Source of the DNA: Pseudomonas prosekii
GTDB lineage: Bacteria; Pseudomonadota; Gammaproteobacteria; Pseudomonadales; Pseudomonadaceae
Reading direction: 5' to 3'
Assembly (NCBI RefSeq): GCF_900105155.1
Contig: NZ_LT629762.1
Span: forward strand, 2,294,001-2,358,000
Length of the DNA: 64,000 nucleotides
Program-made: the position numbers and the translations under genes
The notes under the pieces: model-generated
What the model saw: only the letters and a program-made list of their open reading frames with translations
Databases searched by the model: none
What the model was told of the DNA's origin: nothing
Part shown: positions 49,395 through 59,539 of the stretch, one piece after another
How positions within the stretch are numbered: position 1 is the stretch's first letter
Layout of the letters: each line of letters begins with the position of its first letter

Positions 49395-50995
49395 AGCTGC
49401 TTGCCGTCCGCCGTTTGTTGCGCATCCAGCGCGTTGTGATCCGCTACCGCCTCGATGACCTGCTGTTCGCCCTGCCGCTGCCCTGGTTTTTGCTGGCGCT
49501 GCGCTATGCGTTGCCGTGGCGCTGGTTCCCGCGCAAGACCCTGGAACTGAGCCGTGGTGCACGATTGCGCCTGGCGTTGCAGGACCTTGGGCCGATTTTC
49601 ATCAAGTTCGGGCAAATTCTTTCCACGCGCCGCGACCTGCTGCCGGAAGACATCGCCGATGAGCTGATGATGCTGCAGGACCGCGTGCCGCCGTTCGACT
49701 CGCAACTGTCGATCAAGTTGATCGAAGAGCAGCTCGGGAAAAAAATCAGCGAAGTCTTCAGCCGTTTCGACGTCGAACCGCTGGCCTCGGCCTCGGTGGC
49801 GCAGGTGCATGCCGCGCAGTTGAAAAGCGGCGAAGAAGTCGTGGTCAAAGTCATTCGTCCGGGGCTCAAACCGATCATTGCGCAGGATCTGGCGTGGCTT
49901 TTCATCCTTGCCCGCGCCGCTGAAAAGCTCTCCGCCGATGCACGCCTGCTGCACCCGGTGGACGTGGTTCTGGACTACGAAAAAACCATCTACGACGAAC
50001 TCGACCTGCTGCGCGAAGCTGCCAACGCCAGTCAGTTGAAGCGCAATTTCGAAGGATCGCAGCTGCTGTATGTGCCGCAAGTCTACTGGGACTGGTGCCG
50101 GCCAAAAGTGCTGGTGATGGAGCGCATTTACGGGATTCAGGTGACGGACCTGGCGACGCTGGCCGACCAGCGCACCGACATGAAAATGCTCGCCGAACGT
50201 GGCGTCGAGATTTTCTTCACTCAAGTGTTCCGCGACAGTTTTTTCCATGCCGACATGCACCCCGGCAACATCTTCGTCAGCACCGTCAACCCGTGGAGCC
50301 CGCAGTACATTGCGATCGACTGCGGCATCGTCGGCAGCCTGACCCCGGAAGATCAGGATTATCTGGCGCGCAACCTGTTCGCGTTTTTCAAGCGTGATTA
50401 TCGGCGTGTGGCGCAGTTGCACATCGATTCCGGTTGGGTGCCGGCGGAGACCAAACTGAATGAATTCGAAGCGGCGATCCGCACCGTTTGCGAACCGATC
50501 TTCGAAAAACCGTTAAAAGATATTTCCTTCGGCCAGGTACTGATGCGCCTGTTCCAGACCGCGCGACGCTTCAACATGGAAGTACAGCCGCAGTTGGTAT
50601 TGCTGCAAAAAACCTTGCTGAACATCGAAGGCCTGGGCCGTCAGTTGTACCCGGACCTGGATTTGTGGAACACCGCGCAGCCGTTCCTCGAACGCTGGAT
50701 GCGCGAGCGCGTCAGCCCGAAAACCCTGATCGGCAATGTGCAAAGCCAGTTCGAGCAACTGCCGCACCTGGCCAACATGGCCCGCGATCTGCTGGAACGC
50801 ATGTCCCAGCCACACGCCTACGACCCACCGCCACCGTGGCATAAACGCAAGGACGACTGGTTCCTGCGGCTGCTCGGTTGTGCGCATCTGGGCGGCGGCG
50901 CGGTGCTCGCGGCGGGTGGCCCGCTGAATGAACTGGGGCATTGGCCGGCCGGTGTGATGGTGATTGTCGGTTTGTATCTGGTCGTGCGCCGATAG
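49391..50995 (+). CDS. ubiB: ubiquinone biosynthesis kinase-like protein UbiB
   Basis: 534 residues, ABC1/ADCK kinase-like family. The KxGQ motif ([12 protein letters not shown]) characteristic of the family, an Ala-rich loop ([11 protein letters not shown]) replacing the usual Gly-rich loop, the VVVKVIRPG lysine and HADMHPGN with IDCGIVG are present. Two C-terminal hydrophobic segments anchor it ([17 protein letters not shown] and [12 protein letters not shown]). It is thought to use ATPase activity to extract ubiquinone precursors from the membrane. Confidence 0.96.
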   Translation: MKLLAVRRLLRIQRVVIRYRLDDLLFALPLPWFLLALRYALPWRWFPRKTLELSRGARLRLALQDLGPIFIKFGQILSTRRDLLPEDIADELMMLQDRVPPFDSQLSIKLIEEQLGKKISEVFSRFDVEPLASASVAQVHAAQLKSGEEVVVKVIRPGLKPIIAQDLAWLFILARAAEKLSADARLLHPVDVVLDYEKTIYDELDLLREAANASQLKRNFEGSQLLYVPQVYWDWCRPKVLVMERIYGIQVTDLATLADQRTDMKMLAERGVEIFFTQVFRDSFFHADMHPGNIFVSTVNPWSPQYIAIDCGIVGSLTPEDQDYLARNLFAFFKRDYRRVAQLHIDSGWVPAETKLNEFEAAIRTVCEPIFEKPLKDISFGQVLMRLFQTARRFNMEVQPQLVLLQKTLLNIEGLGRQLYPDLDLWNTAQPFLERWMRERVSPKTLIGNVQSQFEQLPHLANMARDLLERMSQPHAYDPPPPWHKRKDDWFLRLLGCAHLGGGAVLAAGGPLNELGHWPAGVMVIVGLYLVVRR

Positions 50996-51073
50996 CCAGA
51001 GCCGGCACACGCTGGCACACTGTTTCAACGCCTGCCCGACTAATGAAGTGTCGGGCCGCTGTCGGAGTCGAAG

Positions 51074-51475
51074 ATGAAAAACTGGCTGGACGAGATCAAA
51101 TGGGACGCAGATGGCCTGGTGCCGGCGATTGCCCAGGATCACCAAACCGGGCGCGTGCTGATGATGGCCTGGATGAATCGCGAAGCGCTGGAACTGACTG
51201 CCGCCGAGAACCGTGCCATCTACTGGTCACGTTCGCGTGGCAAGTTGTGGCGCAAGGGTGAAGAGTCCGGCCACGTGCAAACCCTGCATGAGATGCGCCT
51301 CGACTGCGATGCCGACGTGATCATCCTGATGGTCGAGCAAATTGGCGACATCGCTTGCCATACCGGTCGCCAAAGCTGCTTCTATCGCGTTTACGAGAAC
51401 GGCGACTGGAAAACCGTCGACCCGGTCCTGAAAGACCCGCACTCCATTTATTCCGCAGGACACAGCCATGAGTGA
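51074..51475 (+). CDS. hisI: phosphoribosyl-AMP cyclohydrolase
   Basis: 133 residues. Metal ligands are visible: Asp77, Asp79, Asp81 (LDCDAD) for Mg2+, and Cys78, Cys95, Cys102 for Zn2+. It opens the purine ring of PR-AMP in histidine synthesis. In many bacteria it is fused to HisE; here the two are separate but overlap by 8 bp. Followed by hisE and tatA. Confidence 0.97.
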   Translation: MKNWLDEIKWDADGLVPAIAQDHQTGRVLMMAWMNREALELTAAENRAIYWSRSRGKLWRKGEESGHVQTLHEMRLDCDADVIILMVEQIGDIACHTGRQSCFYRVYENGDWKTVDPVLKDPHSIYSAGHSHE

Positions 51476-51800
51476 CACCCTGACCCGTCTGGCCGAAGTG
51501 CTGGAAGCGCGCAAAGGCGCGGCGGCCGACAGCTCGTATGTCGCCAGCCTGTATCACAAGGGTTTGAACAAGATTCTGGAGAAAGTCGGCGAAGAGTCGG
51601 TCGAAACGATTATTGCCGCCAAGGACGCCGCGATCAGCGGCGACTGCAGCGACGTGATCTACGAGACCGCCGACTTGTGGTTCCACAGCATGGTCATGCT
51701 CGCCCAACTGGGGCAGCATCCACAGGCTGTGCTCGATGAACTGGACCGTCGCTTCGGTCTGTCCGGACACGCCGAGAAAGCCTCGCGCCCGTCCGCCTGA
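51468..51800 (+). CDS. hisE: phosphoribosyl-ATP pyrophosphatase
   Basis: 110 residues, all-helical MazG-like fold. The metal-binding EEVGEE-type motif appears as [14 protein letters not shown], followed by [12 protein letters not shown]. It hydrolyses PR-ATP to PR-AMP, the substrate of the overlapping hisI product. The ATG at 51468 lies within the end of hisI. tatA follows by 24 bp, so his and tat genes are probably on one transcript. Confidence 0.97.
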   Translation: MSDTLTRLAEVLEARKGAAADSSYVASLYHKGLNKILEKVGEESVETIIAAKDAAISGDCSDVIYETADLWFHSMVMLAQLGQHPQAVLDELDRRFGLSGHAEKASRPSA

Positions 51801-51824
51801 ACAACTATTTAGAGGAACAGCAAC

Positions 51825-52103
51825 ATGGGCATTTTTGACTGGAAACACTGGATCGTCATCCTGGTTGTCGTAGTGCTGGTGTTCGGCACCAAGAAACTGA
51901 AAAACCTCGGCACGGACGTCGGCGAGTCGATCAAGGGCTTTCGCAAAGCCATGAACGATGACGAAAAACCGGCCGATCCGACCGTGACCCCGGCGCAACC
52001 GGTGCCACCTGCGCAACCCACGGCCACTTCGCCGCTGAGCCAGCCGCACACCATCGACGTGCAGGCGCAGAAAGTCGAAGAGCCGATCCGCAAAGACGTG
52101 TGA
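51825..52103 (+). CDS. tatA: Sec-independent translocase TatA
   Basis: 92 residues. A single N-terminal membrane helix (about 6-21: [16 protein letters not shown]) with the [10 protein letters not shown] hinge is followed by an amphipathic helix and a disordered Pro/Thr-rich tail. TatA oligomerises to permit passage of folded twin-arginine proteins through the inner membrane. First of tatABC, 10 bp before tatB. Confidence 0.97.
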   Translation: MGIFDWKHWIVILVVVVLVFGTKKLKNLGTDVGESIKGFRKAMNDDEKPADPTVTPAQPVPPAQPTATSPLSQPHTIDVQAQKVEEPIRKDV

Positions 52104-52113
52104 GCACTGACTA

Positions 52114-52584
52114 ATGTTTGGTATCAGCTTCTCTGAACTGCTGCTCGTCGGCCTCGTGGCCCTGCTGGTGCTGGGCCCCGAGCGTCTGCCGGGTGCTGCG
52201 CGCACTGCTGGCCTGTGGGTCGGGCGGTTGAAGCGCAGTTTCAACGCGATCAAACAGGAAGTTGAACGTGAAATCGGTGCCGACGAGATTCGTCGGCAAC
52301 TGCACAACGAACACATTCTGTCGCTGGAGCAGGAGGCGCGGAAGATTTTCACGCCGACCCAGCAGCAAGCCACGCCGGTCAAACCGGTCGAGCCGGTGCT
52401 GGAGCAGACCATTCACGCGCCGGGCACCGAATCCGTGCCAAGCATGGGCGGCGTCGAACCCGCGCCAGTGATTGACGCGCCGGCACCTGTTGCGCCCGCA
52501 GCACCTGAACAACCTGCTGCGCCTGCCGCCGCGCCGACCACGCCGGCACCTCACGACACTCCATTGCCGCCGCGAGCCCCATGA
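52114..52584 (+). CDS. tatB: Sec-independent translocase TatB
   Basis: 156 residues. The N-terminal helix [20 protein letters not shown] carries Glu8, characteristic of TatB, then GPERLP and a long amphipathic helix. The C-terminal 60 residues are Pro/Ala-rich and probably disordered. With TatC it forms the signal-peptide receptor. The stop overlaps tatC by 4 bp. Confidence 0.96.
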   Translation: MFGISFSELLLVGLVALLVLGPERLPGAARTAGLWVGRLKRSFNAIKQEVEREIGADEIRRQLHNEHILSLEQEARKIFTPTQQQATPVKPVEPVLEQTIHAPGTESVPSMGGVEPAPVIDAPAPVAPAAPEQPAAPAAAPTTPAPHDTPLPPRAP

Positions 52585-53375
52585 GCGATCTCCCTGAAAA
52601 CGACCAGCACATGCCGCTGGTTTCGCACCTCACCGAGTTGCGTACCCGCCTGCTGCGCTGCGTAGCGGCGATTTTCATCATCTTTGCCGGGTTGTTCGCG
52701 TTCACCCAGCAGATCTACACCTTCGTCTCCACGCCGCTGCGCCAGTATCTGCCGGTCGGCGCGACGATGATTGCCACCGACGTGTCGTCGCCGTTCCTGA
52801 CGCCACTGAAGCTGACGATGATGGTGTCGCTGTTCCTCGCGATCCCGGTGATCCTGCATCAGATCTGGGGTTTCATCGCGCCGGGCTTGTACAAACACGA
52901 GAAGCGCATCGCCGTGCCGTTGCTGGTCTCCAGCATCATGCTGTTCTATACCGGCATGGCCTTCGCCTATTACCTGGTGTTCCCGCTGATCTTCAAATTC
53001 TTCGCCGCCGCCACCCCGGCCGGTGTCGAAATGATGACCGACATCAGCAGCTACCTCGATTTCGTGATGACGCTGTTCTTTGCTTTCGGCGTCGCGTTCG
53101 AGATACCGGTGGCCGTGGTGCTGCTGGTGTGGATCGGCGTGGTCGATGTCATCTATCTGAAGAAAATCCGCCCGTACGTGATCATCGGCTGCTTCGTCGT
53201 CGGCATGATCCTGACCCCGCCGGACATCTTCTCGCAGACCTTGCTGGCAGTGCCGATGTGGTTGCTGTTCGAGATCGGCATTATCTTCGGCAGCCTCATC
53301 AGCAAGCGTGGCGATCGACCGGAAGACCAGCCGGTTGACGATCACAACGACCAGCCGCCAGCGACCCAACCGTGA
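52581..53375 (+). CDS. tatC: Sec-independent translocase TatC
   Basis: 264 residues with six transmembrane segments. The conserved N terminus [16 protein letters not shown] contains the signal-peptide-binding Leu-Glu region; [12 protein letters not shown] and the proline-rich periplasmic loop are typical. It recognises twin-arginine signals. Its stop overlaps rsmE (GTG at 53372). Confidence 0.97.
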   Translation: MSDLPENDQHMPLVSHLTELRTRLLRCVAAIFIIFAGLFAFTQQIYTFVSTPLRQYLPVGATMIATDVSSPFLTPLKLTMMVSLFLAIPVILHQIWGFIAPGLYKHEKRIAVPLLVSSIMLFYTGMAFAYYLVFPLIFKFFAAATPAGVEMMTDISSYLDFVMTLFFAFGVAFEIPVAVVLLVWIGVVDVIYLKKIRPYVIIGCFVVGMILTPPDIFSQTLLAVPMWLLFEIGIIFGSLISKRGDRPEDQPVDDHNDQPPATQP

Positions 53376-54079
53376 ACCTGCTGCTCCTCGAAGAGGCCGA
53401 TTTCATCGCGCCCGACCGCGTGGTCCTGGGTGATCGTCGGTTGACGCACATGCAGGAAGTGCATCGCTGCGAAGTCGGCGACAGCATGCGCGTCGGGCGA
53501 ATTGGCGGATTGATGGGTTCGGCCGAGGTGTTGCGTCTGGAGGCCGGCGAAGCCGAATTGCGCGTGACCCTCGACCAATCGCCGCCGACCAAGCTGCCGT
53601 TGACCCTGGTGCTGGCGCTGCCACGGCCGAAGATGCTCCGTAGGGTGTTTCAGACTGTTGCGGCCATGGGTGTGCCGCGCATCGTGCTGGTGAACAGCTA
53701 TCGCGTCGAGAAGAGCTTCTGGCAAACGCCGTTCCTCGAACCGGACGCGATTCGTGAGCAATTGATCCTCGGCCTCGAACAGGCGCGCGACAGCGTGTTG
53801 CCGGAGGTGGTCATCGAGAAGCGCTTCAAGCCGTTTGTCGAAGACCGTTTGCCGGCCATTGCCGAAGGCACTCTGGGCCTGGTCGGGCATCCCGGTAACT
53901 ACCCGCCCTGCCCGCGCGGTCTCGATGAACCGGTGACACTGGCGATCGGCCCGGAAGGTGGCTGGATTCCTTACGAGATCGAATTGCTGGGCAAATCCGG
54001 CCTGCAACCGGTGCAACTCGGCGAGCGCATCCTGCGCGTCGAAACCGCCGTCACCGCCCTGCTCGCCCGCCTCTTTTAA
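53372..54079 (+). CDS. rsmE: 16S rRNA (uracil-1498-N3)-methyltransferase
   Basis: 235 residues. An N-terminal PUA-like domain ([21 protein letters not shown]) precedes a SPOUT methyltransferase with the trefoil-knot motifs [17 protein letters not shown] and [15 protein letters not shown]. It methylates U1498 of 16S rRNA. Start GTG at 53372, overlapping tatC; it is the last gene of the hisIE-tatABC-rsmE run. Confidence 0.95.
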   Translation: MNLLLLEEADFIAPDRVVLGDRRLTHMQEVHRCEVGDSMRVGRIGGLMGSAEVLRLEAGEAELRVTLDQSPPTKLPLTLVLALPRPKMLRRVFQTVAAMGVPRIVLVNSYRVEKSFWQTPFLEPDAIREQLILGLEQARDSVLPEVVIEKRFKPFVEDRLPAIAEGTLGLVGHPGNYPPCPRGLDEPVTLAIGPEGGWIPYEIELLGKSGLQPVQLGERILRVETAVTALLARLF

Positions 54080-54108
54080 ATCACCACCCGGTCTGTCTGA
54101 CACAAAAC

Positions 54109-54139
54109 CTGTAGGAGCAAAGCTTGCTCGCGATAGCGG
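54109..54139. repeat. single REP element
   Basis: CTGTAGGAGCAAAGCTTGCT followed by CGCGATAGCGG, just downstream of rsmE; its inverted partner is missing, replaced by the unrelated pair at 54178. Confidence 0.65.
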
Positions 54140-54177
54140 ACTGCTAGTCAACTCATCTGTTGCCTGAAACACCTAAT

Positions 54178-54298
54178 GTGGCGAGGGGGCTTGCCCCCGT
54201 TTGGGCGCGAAGCGGCCACTGTTTCCCCCAACACATCACATTTCGCTGTTTTGCGACTGCTTCGCAGCCGAACGGGGGCAAGCCCCCTCGCCACAGGG
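54178..54298. repeat. REP pair of a third family
   Basis: GTGGCGAGGGGGCTTGCCCC (54178) and inverted GGGGCAAGCCCCCTCGCCAC (54275). Each arm also has an inner stem around GCGAAGCGG / CTGCTTCGCAGC. It lies directly upstream of the chemoreceptor gene. Confidence 0.75.
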
Positions 54299-54368
54299 CT
54301 ACAGATTCCCAGCCTCGGGCCGATACATTCCTCATAAAACCAAAACGCCGTTCGTGGGGAGTAGCAGC

Positions 54369-56297
54369 ATGTACCGTTGGCTAGCCGAGAAGCTTGGAAA
54401 CGTAAGCGTTAAACGCAAACTGGGTGTCGGCTTCGGTCTCGTCCTGCTCCTGACCTTGTTGATCGCCTTCACCGGCTGGACCGGGCTGACGGGTGTGATG
54501 AGCCGTGGCGACAAGCTTGGGTTCATCGCCAGCCTCAACGATATGACCAAAGACTTGCGCCTCGCCCGCCAGGAATACGAAACGCGTCGTGGCGAACAAG
54601 GCCCGGGCGCGGTCAACGAGATGCTCGGGCGCCTCGACGCCGGCCTGCAAACCGCGCGCAAGCTGATCGAACAACCGGCCGACGTGGCGATGATCGACCA
54701 GCAACTGGCCGCCGTCAGCGAGTACAAACAAGCGTTCAACGCCATGACCCAGGCCGCCGCCACCCGCGAAGACGCGCGCGGCAAGCTCGGCGCTACGGCC
54801 GACAATGCCGTGGCGAAAGTCGCTGAAGTCGAGAAATCCCTGCTCCAGGGCGAAAATGTCGCGCAATTCAACGCGGTGGTCGACCTGAGCAAACTGATCC
54901 AGCAAGCCCGCTTCCAGGTGCGCGGTTACACCTACAGCGCCAAGACTGAAGCCGAGCAACCGGCGCTGGACGCCATCGACAACGCGCTGAAAAACATCGC
55001 CAGCCTGCCGACGCAACTGCCGGACCAACTGACCGAACAGCACAACGCCAACCTGCAACAGGCCGCCGAATCGCTGAAGGCTTATCGCGCCGCCGTCAGC
55101 CAGTTCCGCGACTCGCAAGTGGCCAATGCTGCCGCCCTCAAACGCATGGTCGCGCAAGGCGATGTGTTGCTCGACCTCAGTAAAAAACTCACCGTTTCGC
55201 AAACCGTGGTGCGTGACACTGATGCGGCGCAAGCCAAAACCCATTTGCTGATGGCGTCGATTCTGGCGCTGGTCGTCGGGCTGCTTGCGGCGTGGGCGAT
55301 CACCCGGCAGATCGTGATTCCGCTGAGCGAAACCTTGAAAGTTGCCGAGCGCGTTGCCGCTGGCGACCTGACGCACAACCTGATTTCCCAGCGTGAAGAC
55401 GAACTCGGCCAATTGCAGCGCGCCATGCAAAGCATGACGTTGGGCCTGCGCGAGCTGATCGGCGGCATCAGCGATGGCGTTACGCAAATCGCCAGCGCTG
55501 CCGAAGAGTTGTCGGCGGTGACCGAGCAGACCAGCGCCGGGGTCAATAATCAGAAAATCGAAACCGATCAGGTCGCCACCGCGATGCACGAGATGACCGC
55601 CACTGTGCAGGAAGTCGCGCGCAATGCCGAGGAAGCCTCGGAAGCGGCGGTCGCTGCCGATCAACAGGCCCGTGAAGGTGACAAAGTGGTCGGCGAAGCC
55701 ATCGCGCAGATTGAGCGCCTGGCCATCGAAGTCGGCAACTCCACGGCCGCCATGGGCGATCTGAAGCGCGAGAGCGACAAGATCGGCAGCGTGCTCGACG
55801 TGATCAAGTCTGTTGCGCAGCAAACCAACTTGCTGGCACTCAACGCCGCCATCGAGGCCGCGCGTGCCGGTGAGGCTGGACGCGGTTTTGCCGTGGTCGC
55901 CGACGAAGTGCGCAGCCTGGCTCAGCGCACGCAGAAGTCCACCGAGGAAATCGAAGAGTTGATCGTCGGCCTGCAAACCGGCACCCAGCAAGTCGCAACC
56001 ATCATGGACAACAGCCGCAGCCTGACCGACAGCAGCGTCGAGCTGACTCGCCGCGCCGGTGGTTCGCTGGAAAGCATCACCCGCACGGTGTCGGCGATTC
56101 AGTCGATGAACCAACAGATCGCTGCAGCGGCCGAGCAGCAGAGCGCCGTGGCCGAAGAGATCAACCGCAGCGTGCTGAACGTGCGCGACGTGTCCGAGCA
56201 GACCTCGGCGGCGAGCGAAGAGACCGCGGCGTCGAGCGTTGAGCTGGCACGATTGGGCACGCATTTGCAGATGCTGGTGGGCAAGTTCAAGGTTTGA
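54369..56297 (+). CDS. methyl-accepting chemotaxis protein with HBM sensor (McpK-like)
   Basis: 642 residues. TM1 about 19-38, a helical bimodular (HBM) periplasmic sensor about 45-285, TM2 about 292-311, HAMP about 312-365, and a cytoplasmic signalling domain with the invariant hairpin [23 protein letters not shown] sensors bind small organic acids; the P. aeruginosa gene at the same locus (PA5072, mcpK) is reported to mediate alpha-ketoglutarate taxis. The ATG at 54369 has GGGGAG upstream. No C-terminal CheR-binding pentapeptide is evident (ends GKFKV). Ligand by synteny only. Confidence 0.9.
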   Translation: MYRWLAEKLGNVSVKRKLGVGFGLVLLLTLLIAFTGWTGLTGVMSRGDKLGFIASLNDMTKDLRLARQEYETRRGEQGPGAVNEMLGRLDAGLQTARKLIEQPADVAMIDQQLAAVSEYKQAFNAMTQAAATREDARGKLGATADNAVAKVAEVEKSLLQGENVAQFNAVVDLSKLIQQARFQVRGYTYSAKTEAEQPALDAIDNALKNIASLPTQLPDQLTEQHNANLQQAAESLKAYRAAVSQFRDSQVANAAALKRMVAQGDVLLDLSKKLTVSQTVVRDTDAAQAKTHLLMASILALVVGLLAAWAITRQIVIPLSETLKVAERVAAGDLTHNLISQREDELGQLQRAMQSMTLGLRELIGGISDGVTQIASAAEELSAVTEQTSAGVNNQKIETDQVATAMHEMTATVQEVARNAEEASEAAVAADQQAREGDKVVGEAIAQIERLAIEVGNSTAAMGDLKRESDKIGSVLDVIKSVAQQTNLLALNAAIEAARAGEAGRGFAVVADEVRSLAQRTQKSTEEIEELIVGLQTGTQQVATIMDNSRSLTDSSVELTRRAGGSLESITRTVSAIQSMNQQIAAAAEQQSAVAEEINRSVLNVRDVSEQTSAASEETAASSVELARLGTHLQMLVGKFKV

Positions 56298-56311
56298 AAC
56301 CGCGTCGCGCC

Positions 56312-56403
56312 GTTCGCGGGCAAGCCTCGCTCCTACAGGGTTGTGTGTACCGCGTAATTGCGTAACACCTCAAAACTGTAGGAGCGAGGCTTGCCCGCGA
56401 AGG
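56312..56403. repeat. REP pair (second family)
   Basis: CGTTCGCGGGCAAGCCTCGC (56311) and inverted CTGTAGGAGCGAGGCTTGCC (56376), between the convergent chemoreceptor and ABC transporter genes. Confidence 0.8.
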
Positions 56404-56423
56404 CGTCAGAACAGACGCCGAAG

Positions 56424-57158
56424 CTACAAAACCTGGCGCAAAAACGCCTGCGCCCGCGGATCCTTCGGCGCATCGAAGAACTCCGCTGGCGCGGCATCTT
56501 CCAGCAATTTACCGTGATCGAAGAACAGCACCCGATCCGCCACTTCCCGCGCGAAACCCATTTCATGCGTCACGCAGACCATGGTCATGCCTTCCACGGC
56601 CAGGGTTTTCATCACGTCCAGCACTTCGCCGACCATTTCCGGATCGAGCGCCGACGTCGGCTCATCAAACAGCATGACCTTCGGCTCCATCGCCAACGCC
56701 CGGGCAATCGCCACGCGTTGTTGCTGGCCGCCGGACAGGCGCGATGGAAACTCATCGGCCTTCTGCGCGATGCCAACCTTTTCCAACAGCGCCAAGGCCT
56801 TGGCCTCGCGCTCCTTTTTACCGCGCTTGCGCACGACTTTCTGCGCGAGGCAGAGGTTTTCCAGCACGGTCATGTGCGGGAACAGATTGAAATGCTGGAA
56901 CACCATGCCGACTTCCCGGCGGTAGGCGTTGACGTCGGTTTTCGGGTCGGCCAGTTGCAGACCGTCGATGCTCACCGAGCCCGAATCGAATTCTTCCAGG
57001 CCATTCAGGCAGCGCAGGAAAGTCGATTTGCCGGAACCGGACGGGCCGATCACCACCAGCACTTCGCCCCTGGCCACGTGCGTCGACACGTTATCCACCG
57101 CGCGCACCACTTGGCCACGAGTGTCGAAGACTTTTACCAGATCGCGGACTTCAATCAC
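56424..57158 (-). CDS. polar amino-acid ABC transporter ATPase
   Basis: About 244 residues, GlnQ/HisP group. Walker A GPSGSGKS near 38-45, signature [15 protein letters not shown], Walker [14 protein letters not shown] and the switch His in CVTHEMGFA are complete. The GTG at 57158 ([11 protein letters not shown]) was chosen because GGAGG lies 9 nt upstream; a TTG at 57179 in frame lacks a ribosome site. It overlaps the permease end by 8 bp. With the permease and binding protein it forms one importer. Confidence 0.9.
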   Translation of the reverse strand: MIEVRDLVKVFDTRGQVVRAVDNVSTHVARGEVLVVIGPSGSGKSTFLRCLNGLEEFDSGSVSIDGLQLADPKTDVNAYRREVGMVFQHFNLFPHMTVLENLCLAQKVVRKRGKKEREAKALALLEKVGIAQKADEFPSRLSGGQQQRVAIARALAMEPKVMLFDEPTSALDPEMVGEVLDVMKTLAVEGMTMVCVTHEMGFAREVADRVLFFDHGKLLEDAAPAEFFDAPKDPRAQAFLRQVL

Positions 57159-58110
57159 TTTGCGCGAGCCTCCGCTCAAGCCGGCTGGCGATTTTCGACA
57201 GCGGCAGGTTGATCAACAGGTACAACCCGGCCACGCAGAACAGGATTTCGAACGGCGAGAACGAGGTGGTGATGACTTCGCGACCGCTTTTCAGCAGCTC
57301 GGTAATCGCGATCACCGACACCAGCGACGTGTCTTTGACCAGACTGATGAACTGCCCGGCCAGCGGCGGCAACACGCGTTTCAGCGCTTGCGGCAACACC
57401 ACGTGACGCATCGACTGGCCGGCGCTCAGGCCCAGCGAGCGCGCCGCTTCGTTCTGCCCACGGGCGATCGACTGCACGCCCGAACGAATAATCTCGGCGA
57501 CGTAAGCACCGGTGAACAGCGACAGCGCGGCGATCCCGGCGAACTCGCGGGACAGGTTCATCACGGTGCCTATGAAAAAGTAGAAAATGAAGATCTGCAC
57601 CAGCAGCGGCGTGCCGCGCACCAGTTCGACATAAATGGTCGAGAGATCGCGCAGGGTCGGGTTGCTGGATAGGCGGCAGAGGCCGGTGACCAGGCCAATC
57701 AGCAAACCAAGCACGCCCGAGACCACCGATAACCACAACGTCGTCCACAGCCCCCACAACAGCGGTCCGGCGGCCCAATGCCGGGTCACGCCGACGACGT
57801 CGCCCTCCGCAACGTCATCGCCCTGAGCCACTTGCAGGCTGTTTTCGTCGACCGTCAGGTGTTGTTCGTCGCCGGCGTCGTTGCGCAGGGTGACGTCGGC
57901 CTTGTCGCCCTTGCGCACCAGTTCGCTGACGGTCGAGATGTCGGCGGCGCGCTGGGATTCTTCGGCGTGATAGGCGAAGTATTGCGGCACGCGGTTCCAG
58001 CGCCATTCGTAGGACATCAGCGAGGTGGCGTAATACAGCGCGCCGGCCAGGCCGATCAGCACCAGCACCGTCAGCAGGTGCCAGGGCCACAGGGCTTTTT
58101 TCTGTTTCAT
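57151..58110 (-). CDS. polar amino-acid ABC transporter permease with periplasmic insert
   Basis: 319 residues. The HisM/GlnP-type permease domain (about 110-305) has five helices and the EAA-like loop [23 protein letters not shown]. Before it lies an extra N-terminal helix (about 11-33) and an 80-residue soluble insert ([15 protein letters not shown] to DVVGVTRH), probably periplasmic, larger than in minimal permeases. The ATG at 58110 ([10 protein letters not shown]) has GAGAG upstream. It lies 60 bp downstream of the binding-protein gene beyond a hairpin. Confidence 0.88.
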   Translation of the reverse strand: MKQKKALWPWHLLTVLVLIGLAGALYYATSLMSYEWRWNRVPQYFAYHAEESQRAADISTVSELVRKGDKADVTLRNDAGDEQHLTVDENSLQVAQGDDVAEGDVVGVTRHWAAGPLLWGLWTTLWLSVVSGVLGLLIGLVTGLCRLSSNPTLRDLSTIYVELVRGTPLLVQIFIFYFFIGTVMNLSREFAGIAALSLFTGAYVAEIIRSGVQSIARGQNEAARSLGLSAGQSMRHVVLPQALKRVLPPLAGQFISLVKDTSLVSVIAITELLKSGREVITTSFSPFEILFCVAGLYLLINLPLSKIASRLERRLAQSD

Positions 58111-58130
58111 TGCAGGACTCTCAGATTCGC

Positions 58131-58157
58131 TCGTTCCCACGCAGAGCGTGAGAACGA
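58131..58157 (-). repeat. hairpin repeat between binding-protein and permease genes
   Basis: TCGTTCCCACGC (58131-58142) pairs with GCGTGAGAACGA (58146-58157), one mismatch. This is a common Pseudomonas intergenic hairpin. Here it could stabilise the binding-protein mRNA end and reduce read-through to the permease. Confidence 0.6.
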
Positions 58158-58170
58158 TCAGCGGTAAGGC

Positions 58171-58968
58171 TTATTCCATGTCCTTGAGCCAAGCGGTGTC
58201 TTTGAACCACTTGTCATGGATGCGATCGTAGGTGCCGTCTTCGTGGATCTGGTGCAGGAAGTTGTTGATGAAGTTGAGGCTGTCGTAATCGCCCTTCTTC
58301 AGGCCGAAGGCCAATGGCTCGTAGGTGAACGGCTTGTCGAGAAACACCAGTTTGCCGGCGCCGACCTTGTTCACTGCGACGACGTTGTACGGCGCGTCGT
58401 AGATGAACGCATCGGCCTTGCCGTTGACCACGTCGAGCACGGCTTCCTGCTCGTTGTCGTAGCCGTGGTACTTGGCTTTGGAGATCAGTTTTTTCGCGAC
58501 CATTTCGCCGGTAGTGCCGAGCTTGGAGGTGATGCGGTACTGGTCGGTGTTCAGGTCTTTGTAGGTCTTGATGGTGCCTTCCAGCTCCTTGCGGATCAGC
58601 AAGGTCTGGCCGACAACGATGAACGGTTCGCTGAAGTTCAGGCGCAGGTTGCGTTCCTGGGTCAGGGTCATGCCGCTGCCGATCATGTCGAACTTGTCGG
58701 TCATCAGCGCCGGGATGATGCCGTCGTAGGCGGTGGAGACCAGCTCCAGTTTCACGCCCATGGCTTTGCTCATGGCTTTGAGGATGTCGACTTCGAAACC
58801 GATGATCTCGCCGCGCTTGTTGGTCATTTCGAACGGCATGTAGGTCGGGTCCATGCCGACTTTCAGCGTGCCGCGCTTGACCGCGTCATCGATGGCACCG
58901 GCCTGCGCCGCGTTGACTGCAACCAATGCCGTGACGCCGACCAGCAGCATCGAGAGATACTTCTTCAT
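58171..58968 (-). CDS. polar amino-acid ABC transporter substrate-binding protein
   Basis: 265 residues. A signal peptide (MKKYLSMLLVGVTALVAVNA, cleaved after AQA) precedes a type II periplasmic binding domain with GTLKVGMDPTYMPFE, GFEVDILKAM and LGTTGEMVAKK. The ligand-pocket pattern is of the amino-acid family (HisJ/GlnH-like); the exact ligand is not deducible. First of a three-gene minus-strand operon; two ATGs (58971, 58968) are possible, behind GGGGAC. Confidence 0.9.
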   Translation of the reverse strand: MKKYLSMLLVGVTALVAVNAAQAGAIDDAVKRGTLKVGMDPTYMPFEMTNKRGEIIGFEVDILKAMSKAMGVKLELVSTAYDGIIPALMTDKFDMIGSGMTLTQERNLRLNFSEPFIVVGQTLLIRKELEGTIKTYKDLNTDQYRITSKLGTTGEMVAKKLISKAKYHGYDNEQEAVLDVVNGKADAFIYDAPYNVVAVNKVGAGKLVFLDKPFTYEPLAFGLKKGDYDSLNFINNFLHQIHEDGTYDRIHDKWFKDTAWLKDME

Positions 58969-59222
58969 CATCAAGTCCCCAAAACCATTGCGTTGTGAGG
59001 CGCGCAATCGGCGGATTTCACTAGGAAACCGCTCGATACGGACAGAAATCTGTCCGGGCGCACCAATTCGGGGACGGATGCTAACGCACTGGGGTGTTTG
59101 CACAAGTGTTTGGTTGGGATTTGTTGGCTAAGGGGCAGGAAATACCCTGCGGAGGAATGTGGGTGGCTGTTGGTTTTTTTAAACATTCAAGGGCCACCCC
59201 TCACCCCAGCCCTCTCCCCATA

Positions 59223-59470
59223 GGGGAGAGGGGGAAAGGGAGCAGATCGGGGGCTTTTCAGGACCCGAGTTCGACTCGATATCTCAGGTCGATGTATGAA
59301 GCAAGACACCTCGGTCAGTCCCCTCGCCCCTCTGGGGAGAGGGGGAAAGGGAGCAGATCGGGGGCTTTTCGAAACCTGAGTTCGGCTCGATATTTCAGGT
59401 CGATGTATGACGCAAGACACCTCGGTCAGTCCCCTCGCCCCTTTGGGGAGAGGGTTAGGGAGAGGGGTGG
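59223..59470. repeat. 111-bp tandem repeat with flanking inverted repeat
   Basis: A unit beginning GGGGAGAGGGGGAAAGGGAG recurs at 59223 and 59334, and its head recurs at 59445 (period 111 bp). Each unit contains CAGATCGGGGGCTTTTC, then CTCGATAT and CAGGTCGATGTATGA, then CACCTCGGTCAGTCCCCTCG. CCCTCTCCCC at 59211 pairs with the GGGGAGAGGG of the repeat heads. It fills most of the 570-bp gap between the binding-protein gene and opgH. Confidence 0.85.
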
Positions 59471-59507
59471 CTCTTGGGGTACACACACATCCAGAACACG
59501 CCACAAA

Positions 59508-59538
59508 CAAAAAAAACCCCGCTTTCGCGGGGTTTTTC
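59508..59538. terminator. bidirectional intrinsic terminator downstream of opgH
   Basis: CCCCGC-TTTC-GCGGGG (59517-59532) with an A-run before and five T after. On the minus strand it lies just beyond the opgH stop. Confidence 0.85.
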
Positions 59539-59539
59539 G

